This document shows positions 27,359 through 37,896 of a stretch of DNA of 64,000 nt, piece by piece (positions within the stretch are counted from its first letter, which is position 1; each line of letters starts with the position of its first letter). Under the pieces are notes generated by a model. The model was not told the DNA's origin, did not search any database, and was given only the letters and a program-made list of their open reading frames with translations. The DNA lies in NCBI RefSeq assembly GCF_041435335.1, contig NZ_CP108430.1, positions 3,020,501 through 3,084,500 on the forward strand, in the 5' to 3' direction. Both the position numbers and the translations under genes were made by a program. The stretch is from Streptomyces sp. NBC_01283. GTDB lineage: Bacteria; Actinomycetota; Actinomycetes; Streptomycetales; Streptomycetaceae.

Positions 27359-29128
27359 CTACTTCGCGTCGTTCACACCGAGCGAGATGTAGTCGTAGCG
27401 ACCGCTGTACGCGGCGGACGAGTAGACGTTGGTCGCCCGCGAGGAACGCCAGCTGATGTTCTTCTCGTAGATGAAGGGCATCCAGTACGCCTTGTCCACG
27501 ATCTCGTGGGCGAGGTCGGTGTAGATCTGGCCGGCCTTCTCGGGGTCGACCGTGGCGATCGCGTCGTCGAAGTACTTGTCGATCTTCGGCTCGTCGATCT
27601 GCGACTCGTTGTAGTTGCCGTTCTCGTTGATGAAACGGCTGTCGAACAGCGGCTGGGCGTAACCCTGGCCGGTCGGGAAGTCAGGACCCCAGCCCGCCAT
27701 CGTCATGCCGATGCCGCGCTTCTTCACCACCGCGGGAGAGCCGGTGATGCTGGAGGAGTCGGCGCCGTCGATCTGGTCGACCTCGGCGTTGATGTTGACC
27801 TTCTTGAGCTGCTCCTGGAGCGCCGTGGCGGCGTCCACCTCACCCGGCTGGTTGGTGCGGGCCGAGATCTTGGTCGAGAAGCCGCCCGGCTTGCCGCAGT
27901 TCTTGAGCTCTTCCTTGGCCTTGGCGGCGTCCGGCTTGCCCTTGCGCTTCAGGATCCCGTACGGGTCGTAGTCGTCGTGACCCTTGATCGACTTCGGGAA
28001 GACGTTGGTGGCGATCTCACCGGCGGCGACCGGGCCACCACGGGTCTTCTGCAGGCTCGCGAAGTCCGTGGCGTAGAAGACGGCCTTGCGGCAGGCCTCG
28101 TTGTCGAACGGCTTCGTCTTGGTCACAAGGGCGACGTAACGGACGAAGTCCGTCTGCATGTTGTCGACGTTGTCCTTGTGGTCCTGAATGGCGGTGGTAC
28201 GACCCGACTGGGTCATGCCCGTGCCATTCATGTCGATGTCGTAGTCGCCTTCCATCAGGCGCTTGTCGTTCTCTTCGAGGTTCGCCGAGATGGTGACCGA
28301 GATCTTGTCCGGCAGCGCGGGACGGATCGGGTCGGACGACTTCTTCCAGTTCTTGTTGCGGACGAGCGTGATGCTCTTGCCCGCGCTGTAGTTCTGGAAC
28401 TTGTACGGGCCGGAGGAGAACGGGCGCTGGGTGTACTTGGCGCCGGTGTCCTCGGACTGCTTGACCGGGGTGCCCGACGGCATCGCGAGCATCTGCTCGA
28501 AGTCGCCGTTCTTCTTGGGCAGCTTGAAGATGATGGTCTTGTCGTCAGGCGTCTCGATCGCCTTCAGGCCCAGCTTGTCCTTCGACTTGTCCTCGTAGGG
28601 GCCCTTGTACTCGCCCTTGGGGTCAAGCGTGGACTTCAGGTAGCCGGGACCACCGGTGATGACCTTGGTCGCCCAGATGCGCTCGATGCCGTACTTGATG
28701 TCCTTGGAGGACATCTTCGAGCCGTCTTCCCAGGTCAAACCGTCACGCAGCTTGTACGTGTAGGTCTTGCCGTCGTCGCTGATCTTCGCCGTGGACTCGG
28801 CGAGGTCGGGGACGAGCTTGTTGGACGCGGCACCCGGCTTGGTGTCGTACGTGATCAGCGTGCGGGTGTAGTACCGCATGAAGTCCCACGTCATGCCGTA
28901 GTACGCGCGCTGCGGGTCGGCCGAGTCCAGGTCCTGCTTGGCGATGAACTTGAGCGTTCCGCCCTTCTTCGCCGACTTGTTCGCGACCTTGCCGATGGCG
29001 GCGTTGTAGCCGGCACCCTTGCTGTCGTCGTCGTCGCTGCCGCCGCCGCACGCCGTGGTGGTCACCAGCGCCGCCACGACGAGGGCCGCGCCTGCGGTCA
29101 ACCGTCGTTTAGAGGAACCTGTGGGCAT
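27359..29128 (-). CDS. Oligopeptide-binding lipoprotein of the ABC importer (SBP_bac_5)
   Basis: 589 residues. Signal peptide and lipobox (LVTTTACGGGSDDDD, Cys near 27) anchor it to the membrane outside. The body has the family-5 binding-protein features: GGTLKFIAKQDLDSADPQRA at the start of the mature domain, LRDGLTWEDG, FNLPK-type FKLPKKNGDF and a C-terminal YTDLAHEIVDKAYWMPF. ATG 29128 is chosen because GGAGG lies 9 nt upstream; ATG 29137 directly abuts that site. The gene is second in the operon, after a permease, and is followed by a strong hairpin. It captures peptides and delivers them to the permeases. Confidence 0.94.
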   Translation of the reverse strand: MPTGSSKRRLTAGAALVVAALVTTTACGGGSDDDDSKGAGYNAAIGKVANKSAKKGGTLKFIAKQDLDSADPQRAYYGMTWDFMRYYTRTLITYDTKPGAASNKLVPDLAESTAKISDDGKTYTYKLRDGLTWEDGSKMSSKDIKYGIERIWATKVITGGPGYLKSTLDPKGEYKGPYEDKSKDKLGLKAIETPDDKTIIFKLPKKNGDFEQMLAMPSGTPVKQSEDTGAKYTQRPFSSGPYKFQNYSAGKSITLVRNKNWKKSSDPIRPALPDKISVTISANLEENDKRLMEGDYDIDMNGTGMTQSGRTTAIQDHKDNVDNMQTDFVRYVALVTKTKPFDNEACRKAVFYATDFASLQKTRGGPVAAGEIATNVFPKSIKGHDDYDPYGILKRKGKPDAAKAKEELKNCGKPGGFSTKISARTNQPGEVDAATALQEQLKKVNINAEVDQIDGADSSSITGSPAVVKKRGIGMTMAGWGPDFPTGQGYAQPLFDSRFINENGNYNESQIDEPKIDKYFDDAIATVDPEKAGQIYTDLAHEIVDKAYWMPFIYEKNISWRSSRATNVYSSAAYSGRYDYISLGVNDAK

Positions 29129-29230
29129 TTCTCGCATCCTCCGAGATTCGCGGTCCTTGGCTTTGACTGCCTTAAGAACCATGGGAAGAGCCACCTGACG
29201 CTGCGGCAGGGGCAAGCCAGTTGGAGCTGT

Positions 29231-30235
29231 TTACCGAGTTCCCTTGGGGTCCAGGGCGTCGCGCAGCCCGTCACCGAAGAGGTTGAAGGCAAGCACGGTC
29301 ACGAAGATCGCCAGGCCGGGGAAGACCATGAACATCGGGTCGTGCTCGTACGTCGCCAGGGCATCCCGGAGCATGCCGCCCCAGGAGGCCGTCGGCGGCC
29401 GTACACCTGCGCCGAGGAAGCTGAGCGCCGCTTCGGTGAGGATGTTGGTGGGGATCATCAGGGTCGCGTACACGGTGATCGGAGCGACCAGGTTCGGCAG
29501 CAACTCACGGAAGAGGATGTGCCGTTGACCGCCGCCGAGGCTGCGGGCCGCCTCCACGTACTCGCGTTCGCGCAGCGAGAGGGTCTGGCCGCGGACGATG
29601 CGCCCGACGTAGGGCCAGCCGAAGAAGCCGATCACCAGGATCAGTACCGCGATGCGGACGCCGCTGCCGGTGAGCCCGAGCAGGTCGTCGGGGAGGACGG
29701 AGACCAGGGAGATCACGAAGAGCAGCTGCGGGAAGGCGAGCAGCACGTCCATGACCCGGCTGATGAGCGCGTCGACCCAGCCACCGAAGTAGCCGGCGAT
29801 GATGCCGAAGAAGGTGCCGAGCACCACGGCCACCACGGCGGCGAGGAACGCCACGAGCAGTGAGATCCGGGCGCCGTAGACGATCCGGCTGAAGACGTCG
29901 CGGCCCTTGTTGGGCTCCACTCCGAAGAGGAAGTCCCAACTCATGCCGCCGAACGCGCCCTTGGGCAGGTTCGTCAGGTCCTCCAGCTCGTCCTGATGGA
30001 ACTCGTTGGGCGGGTGGCCCAGCAGGGAGACGATCAGGGGCGCGAAGACGGCGACAAGGACCAGGAGGATCACGGTGATGCCACCGGCCAGGGCGACCTT
30101 GTCCCGCTTCAGGCGGTTCCAGGCGATCTGCTTGAGGGACCGCCCCTCGACCTTCTTCACCCCTGCACCAGCTGCGGGAGCGACGTCCGCTGTCGGGTCC
30201 GCGTCCGCAGGTGTGTCATGCAATGGTGCCGTCAT
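29231..30235 (-). CDS. Oligopeptide ABC importer permease (DppC-like)
   Basis: 334 residues. A ~45-residue cytoplasmic N-terminal extension rich in Ala, Asp and Pro precedes the OppC-type motif LKQIAWNRLKRDKVALAG. About six helices follow, and the coupling loop is EYVEAARSLGGGQRHILFRELLPN. The ATG at 30235 begins MTAPLHDTPADA; a longer frame to 30313 reads into the leader. First gene of the operon (permease, binding protein, permease, ATPase, ATPase), an order that differs from the usual binding-protein-first layout but, from memory, is conserved in S. coelicolor. Confidence 0.92.
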   Translation of the reverse strand: MTAPLHDTPADADPTADVAPAAGAGVKKVEGRSLKQIAWNRLKRDKVALAGGITVILLVLVAVFAPLIVSLLGHPPNEFHQDELEDLTNLPKGAFGGMSWDFLFGVEPNKGRDVFSRIVYGARISLLVAFLAAVVAVVLGTFFGIIAGYFGGWVDALISRVMDVLLAFPQLLFVISLVSVLPDDLLGLTGSGVRIAVLILVIGFFGWPYVGRIVRGQTLSLREREYVEAARSLGGGQRHILFRELLPNLVAPITVYATLMIPTNILTEAALSFLGAGVRPPTASWGGMLRDALATYEHDPMFMVFPGLAIFVTVLAFNLFGDGLRDALDPKGTR

Positions 30236-30589
30236 CGTGGCAGGGACCCCTCTCAACCGGTGGTGACCGGCCCGCACTTGCCGCTGTAGCGACGTGATCA
30301 GTCCGTCGTACACAGGGGCGAAGCGCCCCTGGTGCGGGAGTCTTCATCGCCGTCGCGATCTGTTACCAGACTTGACGGGGAATGGATGCGCAACCGTGAT
30401 GCTGATCGAGGTGTTCCGTTATCCGGACGCACGTGAACGAGGGTCGAACACGGGGCAGTTGGGTCGCAATGCGCCACGGGAGCCCATAGGGCCCCTCCAC
30501 CATCAGAACGGACATCGTGACGGTCAGGGCAGGTATACGAGCCGCGGCGGCCGGCCCAGGGCCTATTCGGTAAGGGTCGCGGTGCTGAT
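30236..30589. other. 354-bp gap holding the peptide importer leader
   Basis: No convincing gene on either strand. It should contain the promoter of the minus-strand importer operon. I can see AT-richer stretches near 30360-30370 (TCTGTTACCAGACTTGAC region) but no hexamer pair I would defend. The next gene upstream is the SseB-like gene, which ends at 30590 on the same strand; no strong terminator is visible. Confidence 0.4.
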
Positions 30590-31363
30590 TCAGTACTGCG
30601 CGGGGTAGCCGTAGCCACCCGCGGGGGCCGGGGCCGGCTGGGCCTCGCGGTCGTAGAACGGTCGTGCGTTGGCGTGCAGCCACATGGCGACCGGGTCGTA
30701 CCCGTCCGACATCGCGACGGTCGACACGGGCAGCCCGTCGGGGACGGCGGCGATCGACTGCTGCATCATCGTGCGCACCCCGTCGACCGATCCCGGCGAG
30801 GTGTCGTACACATCGAGACCGATGGCCAGATACGGGGCGCCGAGCGCGGGCTGCACCCAGGCGCGGCGCAGCGAGCGGACCGCGGGGGTGCGGTGCGCGT
30901 TCTGCGTGAGCAGGGCGTAGAACTGGGGGATCTCGATGGCCGGCTCGGTGATCCGCAGTGGTCCCGCGGGCAGCAGGTCGAGGCCCGTCGCGATGCGCCG
31001 CAGGTCGAGCCAGGGGATGCCGACGCCGCCGCCGGGGGCGTGCGGATTGAGCCAGAGGCCGTAGTGGTCGGGGTAGAGGGTGCGGGAGATGTCGAGCCCG
31101 CTGACCACTTCGTACGAGCGGTTCCAGCCGCTGGCGGAGAGCTCCTGGGCGGAGGTCACGCACGGCGCGTACCCGAGGCCCTCGACCTCCATGTTCCCGT
31201 ACTGGGCGTCGGGGGATCCGGCCTGGCCGTGCCAGAGCAGCATCCACACCTGGTCGGCGGCGAGCGCCCGCAGGAGCGCCTCGTAGGCGTCATAGCGCCC
31301 TGGCGTCACCTGGCGCAGCATGTGCTCGACCTGCCCGGCCGCAGCCGTGCCCGACGCACTCAC
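30590..31363 (-). CDS. SseB C-terminal-domain-like protein
   Basis: 257 residues. It resembles the enhanced-serine-sensitivity protein SseB family, of which E. coli SseB is the named member; molecular function is unknown. The N-terminal half has YEALLRALAADQVWMLLWHG and the C-terminal half has PYLAIGLDVYD and MWLHANARPFYDR, which match the end of the second SseB-like protein upstream (WMRERVRPFFGR). The last ~15 residues are rich in Ala, Pro, Gly and Tyr. The pair is likely one operon, 139 bp apart. A link with serine is suggested only by the family name and by the nearby glycine/serine genes. Confidence 0.75.
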   Translation of the reverse strand: MSASGTAAAGQVEHMLRQVTPGRYDAYEALLRALAADQVWMLLWHGQAGSPDAQYGNMEVEGLGYAPCVTSAQELSASGWNRSYEVVSGLDISRTLYPDHYGLWLNPHAPGGGVGIPWLDLRRIATGLDLLPAGPLRITEPAIEIPQFYALLTQNAHRTPAVRSLRRAWVQPALGAPYLAIGLDVYDTSPGSVDGVRTMMQQSIAAVPDGLPVSTVAMSDGYDPVAMWLHANARPFYDREAQPAPAPAGGYGYPAQY

Positions 31364-31385
31364 CCTTAACCGCCCCTTCGCGATG

Positions 31386-31409
31386 ACCCGCTGACCCGCT
31401 CACCCGCTG
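31386..31409. repeat. Three 8-bp tandem repeats between the SseB-like genes
   Basis: ACCCGCTG, ACCCGCTC, ACCCGCTG in direct tandem, in the 139-bp gap between the two SseB-like genes and upstream of the start of the downstream one. Possibly slippage-prone or a binding site; nothing else of note is seen in the gap. Confidence 0.5.
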
Positions 31410-31502
31410 ACCGGGTGGACCCCGGTTATGAAACCAGCTTAAGCGGCGATCCTGACACCGACTTGACGTACGGCACCCTCACACACGTACCTGCACATGT
31501 CC

Positions 31503-32306
31503 TTACACATATCCGTGCTCGTGCCCCCGGGTCCGGCCGAAGAAGGGCCGGACGCGCTCGCGCATCCAGTCACCGACCGGGTCCTGGGCGACGTCGAGCA
31601 GCACCAGGTTCACCGGCCAGGACACCGGGGCGTGGCCGAGGGCCCGGCCCACGGCCTCCATCGGCAGCTCGCGCGCGTTGCCCTCCCAGGAGGTCAGTTC
31701 GACCCCGATGAACAGCGAGGGCGCGTCGCCCTCGACGCTCGCCAGGCAGCGGCGGGCGCTCAGGACGATCCCGGTGGCCTCGAACTCGCGGGCGGCGGCG
31801 GACAGGAAGTCCACCGGGTCGTGCTGCCAGTCCGGTTCGAAGAGACGTACGCGCCCGCCGCTCGCGGGGCCGTCGAGCGGGGTGCGGCCGGCGCGGCAGA
31901 GCTCGGCGACGGCCGGGGGCGGCAGCGGCACGCCGACCGTGCCGTCCGGATTGACCGCGATGCCCAGCTGCGGGGGAAGGCCGCGCGCGAACTCCACGGC
32001 GGGTGCCACGGTGCAGCCCATCCGGCCGCCGGTGGCCTGCTGGAACTGCTGCTCGGAGCTGAAGACGGGGACGTAGGCCTGGCCGTCGATCTCCAGCGTG
32101 GGCAGGTCCAGGGTGCCGCTGTCCGGTGCCCCGCCGTTCGGCAGCGGGACCCAGACGTGGCTGCGGCCAAGGACCTCGACGATGCGGGCTCCCGCGGACG
32201 CCGTGCCGGCCCCCGGGGTGCCCAGGGATGCCGCGAGCACCTCTTCGAGTTCGTTGCCCGGCCATCCTCCGTACGGATGCGCGTGCGCCTGCGCCGGAAT
32301 GTCCAT
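31503..32306 (-). CDS. SseB-like protein
   Basis: 267 residues, from ATG 32306 (MDIPAQAHAHPYGGWPGNEL). The middle has the SseB domain pattern VWVPLPNGG, AYVPVFSSEQQFQQATGG and AVEFARGLPPQLGIAVNPDG; the C-terminal part has LVLLDVAQDPVGDWMRERVRPFF. It is longer than E. coli SseB-core proteins because of a second C-terminal domain that is shared with the downstream neighbour. An in-frame start at 32345 would add 13 residues. Function unknown. It lies 60 bp downstream of the P-loop ATPase gene on the same strand. Confidence 0.78.
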   Translation of the reverse strand: MDIPAQAHAHPYGGWPGNELEEVLAASLGTPGAGTASAGARIVEVLGRSHVWVPLPNGGAPDSGTLDLPTLEIDGQAYVPVFSSEQQFQQATGGRMGCTVAPAVEFARGLPPQLGIAVNPDGTVGVPLPPPAVAELCRAGRTPLDGPASGGRVRLFEPDWQHDPVDFLSAAAREFEATGIVLSARRCLASVEGDAPSLFIGVELTSWEGNARELPMEAVGRALGHAPVSWPVNLVLLDVAQDPVGDWMRERVRPFFGRTRGHEHGYV

Positions 32307-32366
32307 CTCTTCAACCCCTGATCGGTCCCGCTCTGCCTGCGGCACGACCCTAACGTGGCGGGCGGC

Positions 32367-33053
32367 TCAGCCCCCGAAGCCGATCCCCCGCAGCACCCCG
32401 GCCGCCGTCCGGTCGAGCAGCACGGCCGAACCGCAGCCGCGCGGCAGATCGCCCCGCTCGGCGGCGCCGACGAGCCGGCCGACCGTCCTGCGGTGCCGTG
32501 CGAAGGCGTACCGCGACACGCCGCGACCGCGTGCGAGCTGACCCTCCCTGGCGGTGTCCGGCTCCACGTCGAGCAGCAGCAGGTGCAGGGTCGTGCCGCG
32601 CCGCGCGGCCTCGCGGGCCAGCCAGCGGCGCACCCAGGCCTGCGTGCCGCAGTCGTGCACCACGACGCCTTCGCCGGACCGCAGGGCCCTGCGCAGACCC
32701 GCGTAATGCGCGAGGCGTACCAGGGGGCGGTACACCGCGTACGGCAGGAGGCCCGGCATGCGCAGGGCCCAGCGGTCGCGGGTGTCCTGCGAGTCGATGC
32801 GGGGGCCCGAGACGGCCCTGCGCATCAGCGTGGACTTGCCGCTGCCCGGCAGTCCGGAGACGACGATCAGGTCGCCCTCGCCGAACGTCAGCCGGTGCGG
32901 GCTGTGGCCGGACCGCTGCCGCAGGTCGCGGACGACTGCCGTGGACAGGGAGCCGTAGCCCTCTTTGGCGGGGGCGGCGGCCTGTTTGGGCAGGGCCACC
33001 CCCGTGTTGGTCGCGTAGACGCTCGTCCTGCGCACCGTGATCGGCCTCCCCAT
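32367..33053 (-). CDS. P-loop ATPase (AAA_33/kinase-like)
   Basis: 228 residues. A clear Walker A, VVSGLPGSGKSTLMRR, sits near residue 75; LHLLLLDVEPDTAREGQLAR resembles the Walker B and nucleotide-base region of small P-loop kinases that act on nucleotides, sugars or polynucleotides. No LID motif specific enough to name a substrate. The ATG at 33053 (MGRPITVRRTSVY) is preferred, with a GTG 9 nt upstream as the alternative. It is divergent from the glycine riboswitch and gcvT; the inter-gene region contains a 23-bp dyad. Possible roles range from small-molecule kinase to RNA repair. Confidence 0.7.
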   Translation of the reverse strand: MGRPITVRRTSVYATNTGVALPKQAAAPAKEGYGSLSTAVVRDLRQRSGHSPHRLTFGEGDLIVVSGLPGSGKSTLMRRAVSGPRIDSQDTRDRWALRMPGLLPYAVYRPLVRLAHYAGLRRALRSGEGVVVHDCGTQAWVRRWLAREAARRGTTLHLLLLDVEPDTAREGQLARGRGVSRYAFARHRRTVGRLVGAAERGDLPRGCGSAVLLDRTAAGVLRGIGFGG

Positions 33054-33104
33054 AGCGGTCACGTACCTGCTTCCCGCAGCTTCCCCGGCAAGTGTAAAGA
33101 GAAG

Positions 33105-33127
33105 GTAATGCGGCACAACAGCATTAC
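33105..33127. promoter_or_regulatory. 23-bp dyad upstream of the glycine riboswitch
   Basis: Perfect 7-bp arms GTAATGC / GCATTAC with a 9-bp spacer, in the divergent region between the P-loop ATPase and the riboswitch. Size and symmetry suit a dimeric repressor; it could control either transcript. Confidence 0.55.
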
Positions 33128-33199
33128 TGGACTGCCACTGCCCTGTTACGGAGGCGCGTGCAATGATGTGCGCGCAAACTCCATACAGGCCGTTTGAAT

Positions 33200-33423
33200 C
33201 CGCGCGGGAGAGTTCCCGGTGGCCGTCGTACGACGCGCCGGGGCGCCGAAGGAGCAAGTCCCTCCCTTGAATCTCTCAGGCCCCGTACCGCGCGGGCGAG
33301 GCACATCTGAAAAGCGGGCCGCCTGTGCGGCTCCACCCAAGGTGCAAGTCATGACCTCCTGTACGAGACGTACGAACGGGTCGTGGTGAACCTCTCAGGT
33401 TCCGATGACAGATGGGGAGGATC
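33200..33423 (+). promoter_or_regulatory. Tandem (two-aptamer) glycine riboswitch controlling gcvT
   Basis: Two consecutive glycine-aptamer signatures are visible. Aptamer 1 has CGCCGAAGGAGCAAG and AATCTCTCAGG (about 33243-33280), ending near 33320. Aptamer 2 has CACCCAAGGTGCAAGTC, then AACCTCTCAGGT (about 33389-33400) and GATGACAGATGGGGAGG. The linker between them is short. The gcvT ATG follows 39 nt after the second aptamer. In known cases glycine binding turns on the cleavage-system genes; here the short expression platform could act on transcription or on the gcvT ribosome-binding site. Confidence 0.93.
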
Positions 33424-33461
33424 GACCTCGCCTCGCCCGTCATGCCCTGGGAGTTCCCTTT

Positions 33462-34595
33462 ATGAGTACCGCCCCCCGTCTGACAGCCCTCGATGCCGTG
33501 CATCGGGCGCTCGGCGCGACGATGACCGACTTCGCGGGCTGGGACATGCCGCTCCGCTACGCCAGCGAACGCGACGAGCACAACGCCGTGCGCACCAAGG
33601 CCGGTCTCTTCGACCTCTCCCACATGGGCGAGATCACGGTCACCGGACCGCAGGCCGTGGATCTCCTGAACTTCGCGCTGGTCGGCAACATCGGCTCCAT
33701 CGGTGTCGGCCGCGCCCGCTACACGATGATCTGTGCCGAGGACGGCGGGATCCTGGACGACCTGATCGTCTACCGGCTCGGTGACGCCGAGGCCCCGGAA
33801 TACATGGTCGTCGCGAACGCCTCGAACGCGCAGGTCGTGCTCGACGCGCTCACCGCGCGCGCCGACGGCTTCGACGCCGAGGTCCGCGACGACCGCGACG
33901 CGTACGCGCTGCTCGCCGTCCAGGGTCCCGAGTCCCCCGGCATCCTGAAGTCAGTCACGGACGCGGACCTGGACGGCCTGAAGTACTACGCGGGTCTGCC
34001 GGGCACGGTCGCGGGCGTGCCCGCGCTGATCGCCCGGACGGGCTACACCGGCGAGGACGGCTTCGAGCTCTTCGTCGCGCCCGGTGACGCCGAGAAGCTG
34101 TGGGGCGCGCTGATGGAGGCGGGCGAGTCCGTCGGTCTGGTGCCGGCCGGGCTGTCCTGCCGTGACACGCTCCGCCTGGAGGCGGGCATGCCGCTGTACG
34201 GGCACGAGCTGACCGCGGAGCTGACGCCCTTCGACGCGGGCCTCGGCCGGGTCGTGAAGTTCGAGAAGACCTCGCAGTCCGACACCTTCGTGGGGCGCGC
34301 CGCGCTCGCGGCCGCCGCCGAGCGCGCCGAGACCGCTCCCCCGCGCAAGCTGGTCGGCCTGATCGCCGAGGGCCGCCGCGTCCCGCGCGCCGGCTTCCCC
34401 GTGGTCGCCGACGGCAAGGTCATCGGCGAGGTCACCTCCGGCGCCCCGTCCCCGACGCTGGGCAAGCCGATCGCCATCGCGTACGTCGACCCGGCGCACG
34501 CGGCCCCCGGCACCGAGGGCGTCGGCGTGGACATCCGCGGCACGCACGAGCCGTACGAGGTCGTGGCGCTGCCGTTCTACAAGCGCCAGAAGTGA
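33462..34595 (+). CDS. gcvT: Glycine cleavage system T protein (aminomethyltransferase)
   Basis: Transfers the aminomethyl carbon from lipoylated GcvH to tetrahydrofolate, releasing ammonia. The 377 residues start [20 protein letters not shown] at an ATG with GGGAG 8 nt upstream. Typical motifs are [34 protein letters not shown], and [13 protein letters not shown]. The length is normal. It is the first gene under the riboswitch and is 58 bp from gcvH. gcvP is not in the window, as is usual for Streptomyces, where it is located elsewhere (from memory). Confidence 0.97.
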   Translation: MSTAPRLTALDAVHRALGATMTDFAGWDMPLRYASERDEHNAVRTKAGLFDLSHMGEITVTGPQAVDLLNFALVGNIGSIGVGRARYTMICAEDGGILDDLIVYRLGDAEAPEYMVVANASNAQVVLDALTARADGFDAEVRDDRDAYALLAVQGPESPGILKSVTDADLDGLKYYAGLPGTVAGVPALIARTGYTGEDGFELFVAPGDAEKLWGALMEAGESVGLVPAGLSCRDTLRLEAGMPLYGHELTAELTPFDAGLGRVVKFEKTSQSDTFVGRAALAAAAERAETAPPRKLVGLIAEGRRVPRAGFPVVADGKVIGEVTSGAPSPTLGKPIAIAYVDPAHAAPGTEGVGVDIRGTHEPYEVVALPFYKRQK

Positions 34596-34653
34596 CACCC
34601 CGCACAACCGCCTCGTTCACCAGCACTCCCCCGCGTACAGGAGAATTCAGGTC

Positions 34654-35031
34654 ATGAGCAACCCCCAGCAGCTTCGTTACAGCAAGGAGCACGAGTGGCT
34701 CTCGGCCACCGAGGACGGTGTCGCGATCGTCGGCATCACCGAGCACGCGGCCAACGCCCTCGGTGACGTCGTCTTCGCCCAGCTCCCCGAGGTCGGCGAC
34801 ACGGTGACCGCGGGCGAGACCTGCGGCGAGCTCGAGTCGACGAAGTCCGTCAGCGACCTGTACTCGCCGGTGAGCGGCGAGGTCGTCGAGGCCAACCAGG
34901 ACGTCGTGGACGACCCGTCGCTGGTGAACTCCGCGCCCTTCGAGGGCGGCTGGCTGTTCAAGGTGCGCGTCGCGGAGGAGCCGGGGGACCTGCTCTCCGC
35001 CGACGAGTACACCGCGTTTTCCGGCAGCTGA
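34654..35031 (+). CDS. gcvH: Glycine cleavage system H protein
   Basis: Lipoyl carrier protein of the cleavage complex, shuttling the aminomethyl group from GcvP to GcvT and then to dihydrolipoamide dehydrogenase. 125 residues, with the lipoylation Lys in [17 protein letters not shown] and the family start [10 protein letters not shown] strong AGGAGA lies upstream of the ATG. It sits between gcvT and glyA in the same operon (30 bp to glyA). Confidence 0.97.
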   Translation: MSNPQQLRYSKEHEWLSATEDGVAIVGITEHAANALGDVVFAQLPEVGDTVTAGETCGELESTKSVSDLYSPVSGEVVEANQDVVDDPSLVNSAPFEGGWLFKVRVAEEPGDLLSADEYTAFSGS

Positions 35032-35061
35032 AGCCTCCTAAAGACCCCTAGGGACCACCTG

Positions 35062-36321
35062 ATGTCGCTTCTCAACACCCCTCTTCACGAGCTGGACCCG
35101 GACGTCGCCGCCGCCGTCGACGCCGAGCTCCACCGCCAGCAGTCCACCCTGGAAATGATCGCCTCGGAGAACTTCGCTCCGGTCGCCGTCATGGAGGCCC
35201 AGGGCACGGTCCTCACCAACAAGTACGCCGAGGGCTACCCCGGCCGCCGCTACTACGGCGGCTGCGAGCACGTCGACGTCGCCGAGCAGATCGCGATCGA
35301 CCGGGTCAAGGAGCTGTTCGGCGCCGAGTACGCGAACGTCCAGCCGCACTCCGGCGCCTCCGCCAACCAGGCCGCCCTCTTCGCGATCGCCAAGCCCGGC
35401 GACACGATCCTCGGCCTCGACCTGGCGCACGGCGGCCACCTCACCCACGGCATGCGCCTGAACTTCTCCGGCAAGCAGTTCAACGTGGTCCCGTACCACG
35501 TGGACGAGGCCGGTCTGGTCGACATGGCCGAGGTCGAGCGCCTGGCCAAGGAGAGCAGCCCGAAGGTGATCATCGCGGGCTGGTCCGCCTACCCGCGTCA
35601 GCTGGACTTCGCCGAGTTCCGCCGGATCGCCGACGAGGTCGGCGCGTACCTGTGGGTCGACATGGCGCACTTCGCCGGGCTCGTCGCCGCCGGTCTGCAC
35701 CCCAACCCGGTGCCGTTCGCGGACGTGGTCACCTCCACCACGCACAAGACGCTCGGCGGCCCGCGCGGCGGCATCATCCTGGCCCGCAGCAAGGAGTTCG
35801 CCAAGAAGCTGAACTCCGCGGTCTTCCCCGGCTTCCAGGGCGGCCCCCTGGAGCACGTGATCGCCGCGAAGGCCGTCTCCTTCAAGGTCGCCGCCTCCGA
35901 GGAGTTCAAGGAGCGCCAGCAGCGCACCCTGGACGGCGCCCGCATCCTGGCCGAGCGCCTGGTGCAGGACGACGCGAAGGCCGTCGGCGTCGACGTCCTG
36001 TCCGGCGGCACGGACGTGCACCTGGTCCTGGTGGACCTGCGCAACTCCGAGCTCGACGGCCAGCAGGCCGAGGACCGCCTCCACGAGGTCGGCATCACGG
36101 TCAACCGCAACGCGATCCCGAACGACCCGCGCCCCCCGATGGTCACCTCGGGCCTGCGGATCGGTACGCCCGCGCTCGCGACCCGTGGCTTCCAGGAGGA
36201 CGACTTCCGTGAGGTCGCCGACATCATCGCCGAGGCGCTGAAGCCGGGCTTCGACGCGGAGTCGCTCAAGGCCCGCGTCTCGGCCTTGGCAGCGAAGCAC
36301 CCGCTGTACCCCAACCTGTAG
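35062..36321 (+). CDS. glyA: Serine hydroxymethyltransferase
   Basis: PLP enzyme interconverting serine plus THF with glycine plus methylene-THF. 419 residues. Motifs: [18 protein letters not shown], the PLP Lys in [16 protein letters not shown], and the substrate-binding C-terminal [14 protein letters not shown]. It pairs with the cleavage system so that two glycines become one serine. It is in the riboswitch operon, immediately after gcvH, with sdaA downstream after a hairpin-containing gap of 180 bp. Confidence 0.98.
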   Translation: MSLLNTPLHELDPDVAAAVDAELHRQQSTLEMIASENFAPVAVMEAQGTVLTNKYAEGYPGRRYYGGCEHVDVAEQIAIDRVKELFGAEYANVQPHSGASANQAALFAIAKPGDTILGLDLAHGGHLTHGMRLNFSGKQFNVVPYHVDEAGLVDMAEVERLAKESSPKVIIAGWSAYPRQLDFAEFRRIADEVGAYLWVDMAHFAGLVAAGLHPNPVPFADVVTSTTHKTLGGPRGGIILARSKEFAKKLNSAVFPGFQGGPLEHVIAAKAVSFKVAASEEFKERQQRTLDGARILAERLVQDDAKAVGVDVLSGGTDVHLVLVDLRNSELDGQQAEDRLHEVGITVNRNAIPNDPRPPMVTSGLRIGTPALATRGFQEDDFREVADIIAEALKPGFDAESLKARVSALAAKHPLYPNL

Positions 36322-36324
36322 CAG

Positions 36325-36449
36325 TTTCGTACGCTTTACTTCGTACGATTCTTCGGGGCACCGCGCACACTGGACAGTGAGGACAGTGAGTGCGGTGCCC
36401 CGGCTCATGCCCCGCTTTCGCAGTTCTCGCAGTTCTCTTTCGTAGTTCT
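36325..36449 (+). promoter_or_regulatory. Repeat-rich sdaA leader
   Basis: Besides the hairpin, this stretch has TTCGTACG twice (ending at 36333 and 36347, 14 bp apart) and three copies of CG(C/T)AGTTCT at 36419, 36428 and 36441. They may be regulator sites or slippage products; sdaA starts at 36502. Confidence 0.4.
36355..36401 (+). terminator. Hairpin in the glyA-sdaA gap
   Basis: 10-bp perfect arms GGGGCACCGC / GCGGTGCCCC with further pairing inside, 33 nt past glyA. It contains a direct repeat GGACAGTGAGGACAGTGAG. It may end the glycine operon or attenuate into sdaA. Confidence 0.6.
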
Positions 36450-36501
36450 CTGCACCACCCCGGCAGACAACGGCGTCTACCAACCACCATTGGAGTTTCT
36501 C

Positions 36502-37863
<1,362 letters not shown>

Positions 37864-37872
<9 letters not shown>

Positions 37873-37896
37873 GGCCTCAGCACTGCCTCAGCACTC
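37864..37896. terminator. Bidirectional terminator embedding both stop codons
   Basis: Perfect 12-bp arms GAGTGCTGAGGC / GCCTCAGCACTC with a 9-nt loop. The TGA of sdaA (37870-37872) and the stop of the convergent GNAT gene (37888-37890) each lie inside one arm, so both proteins end in Glu-Cys. Confidence 0.85.

Noticed and set aside
27350..29863. 837-codon plus-strand frame opposite the peptide-binding protein
   Set aside because: Shadow frame of a lipoprotein gene with signal peptide, lipobox and family motifs.
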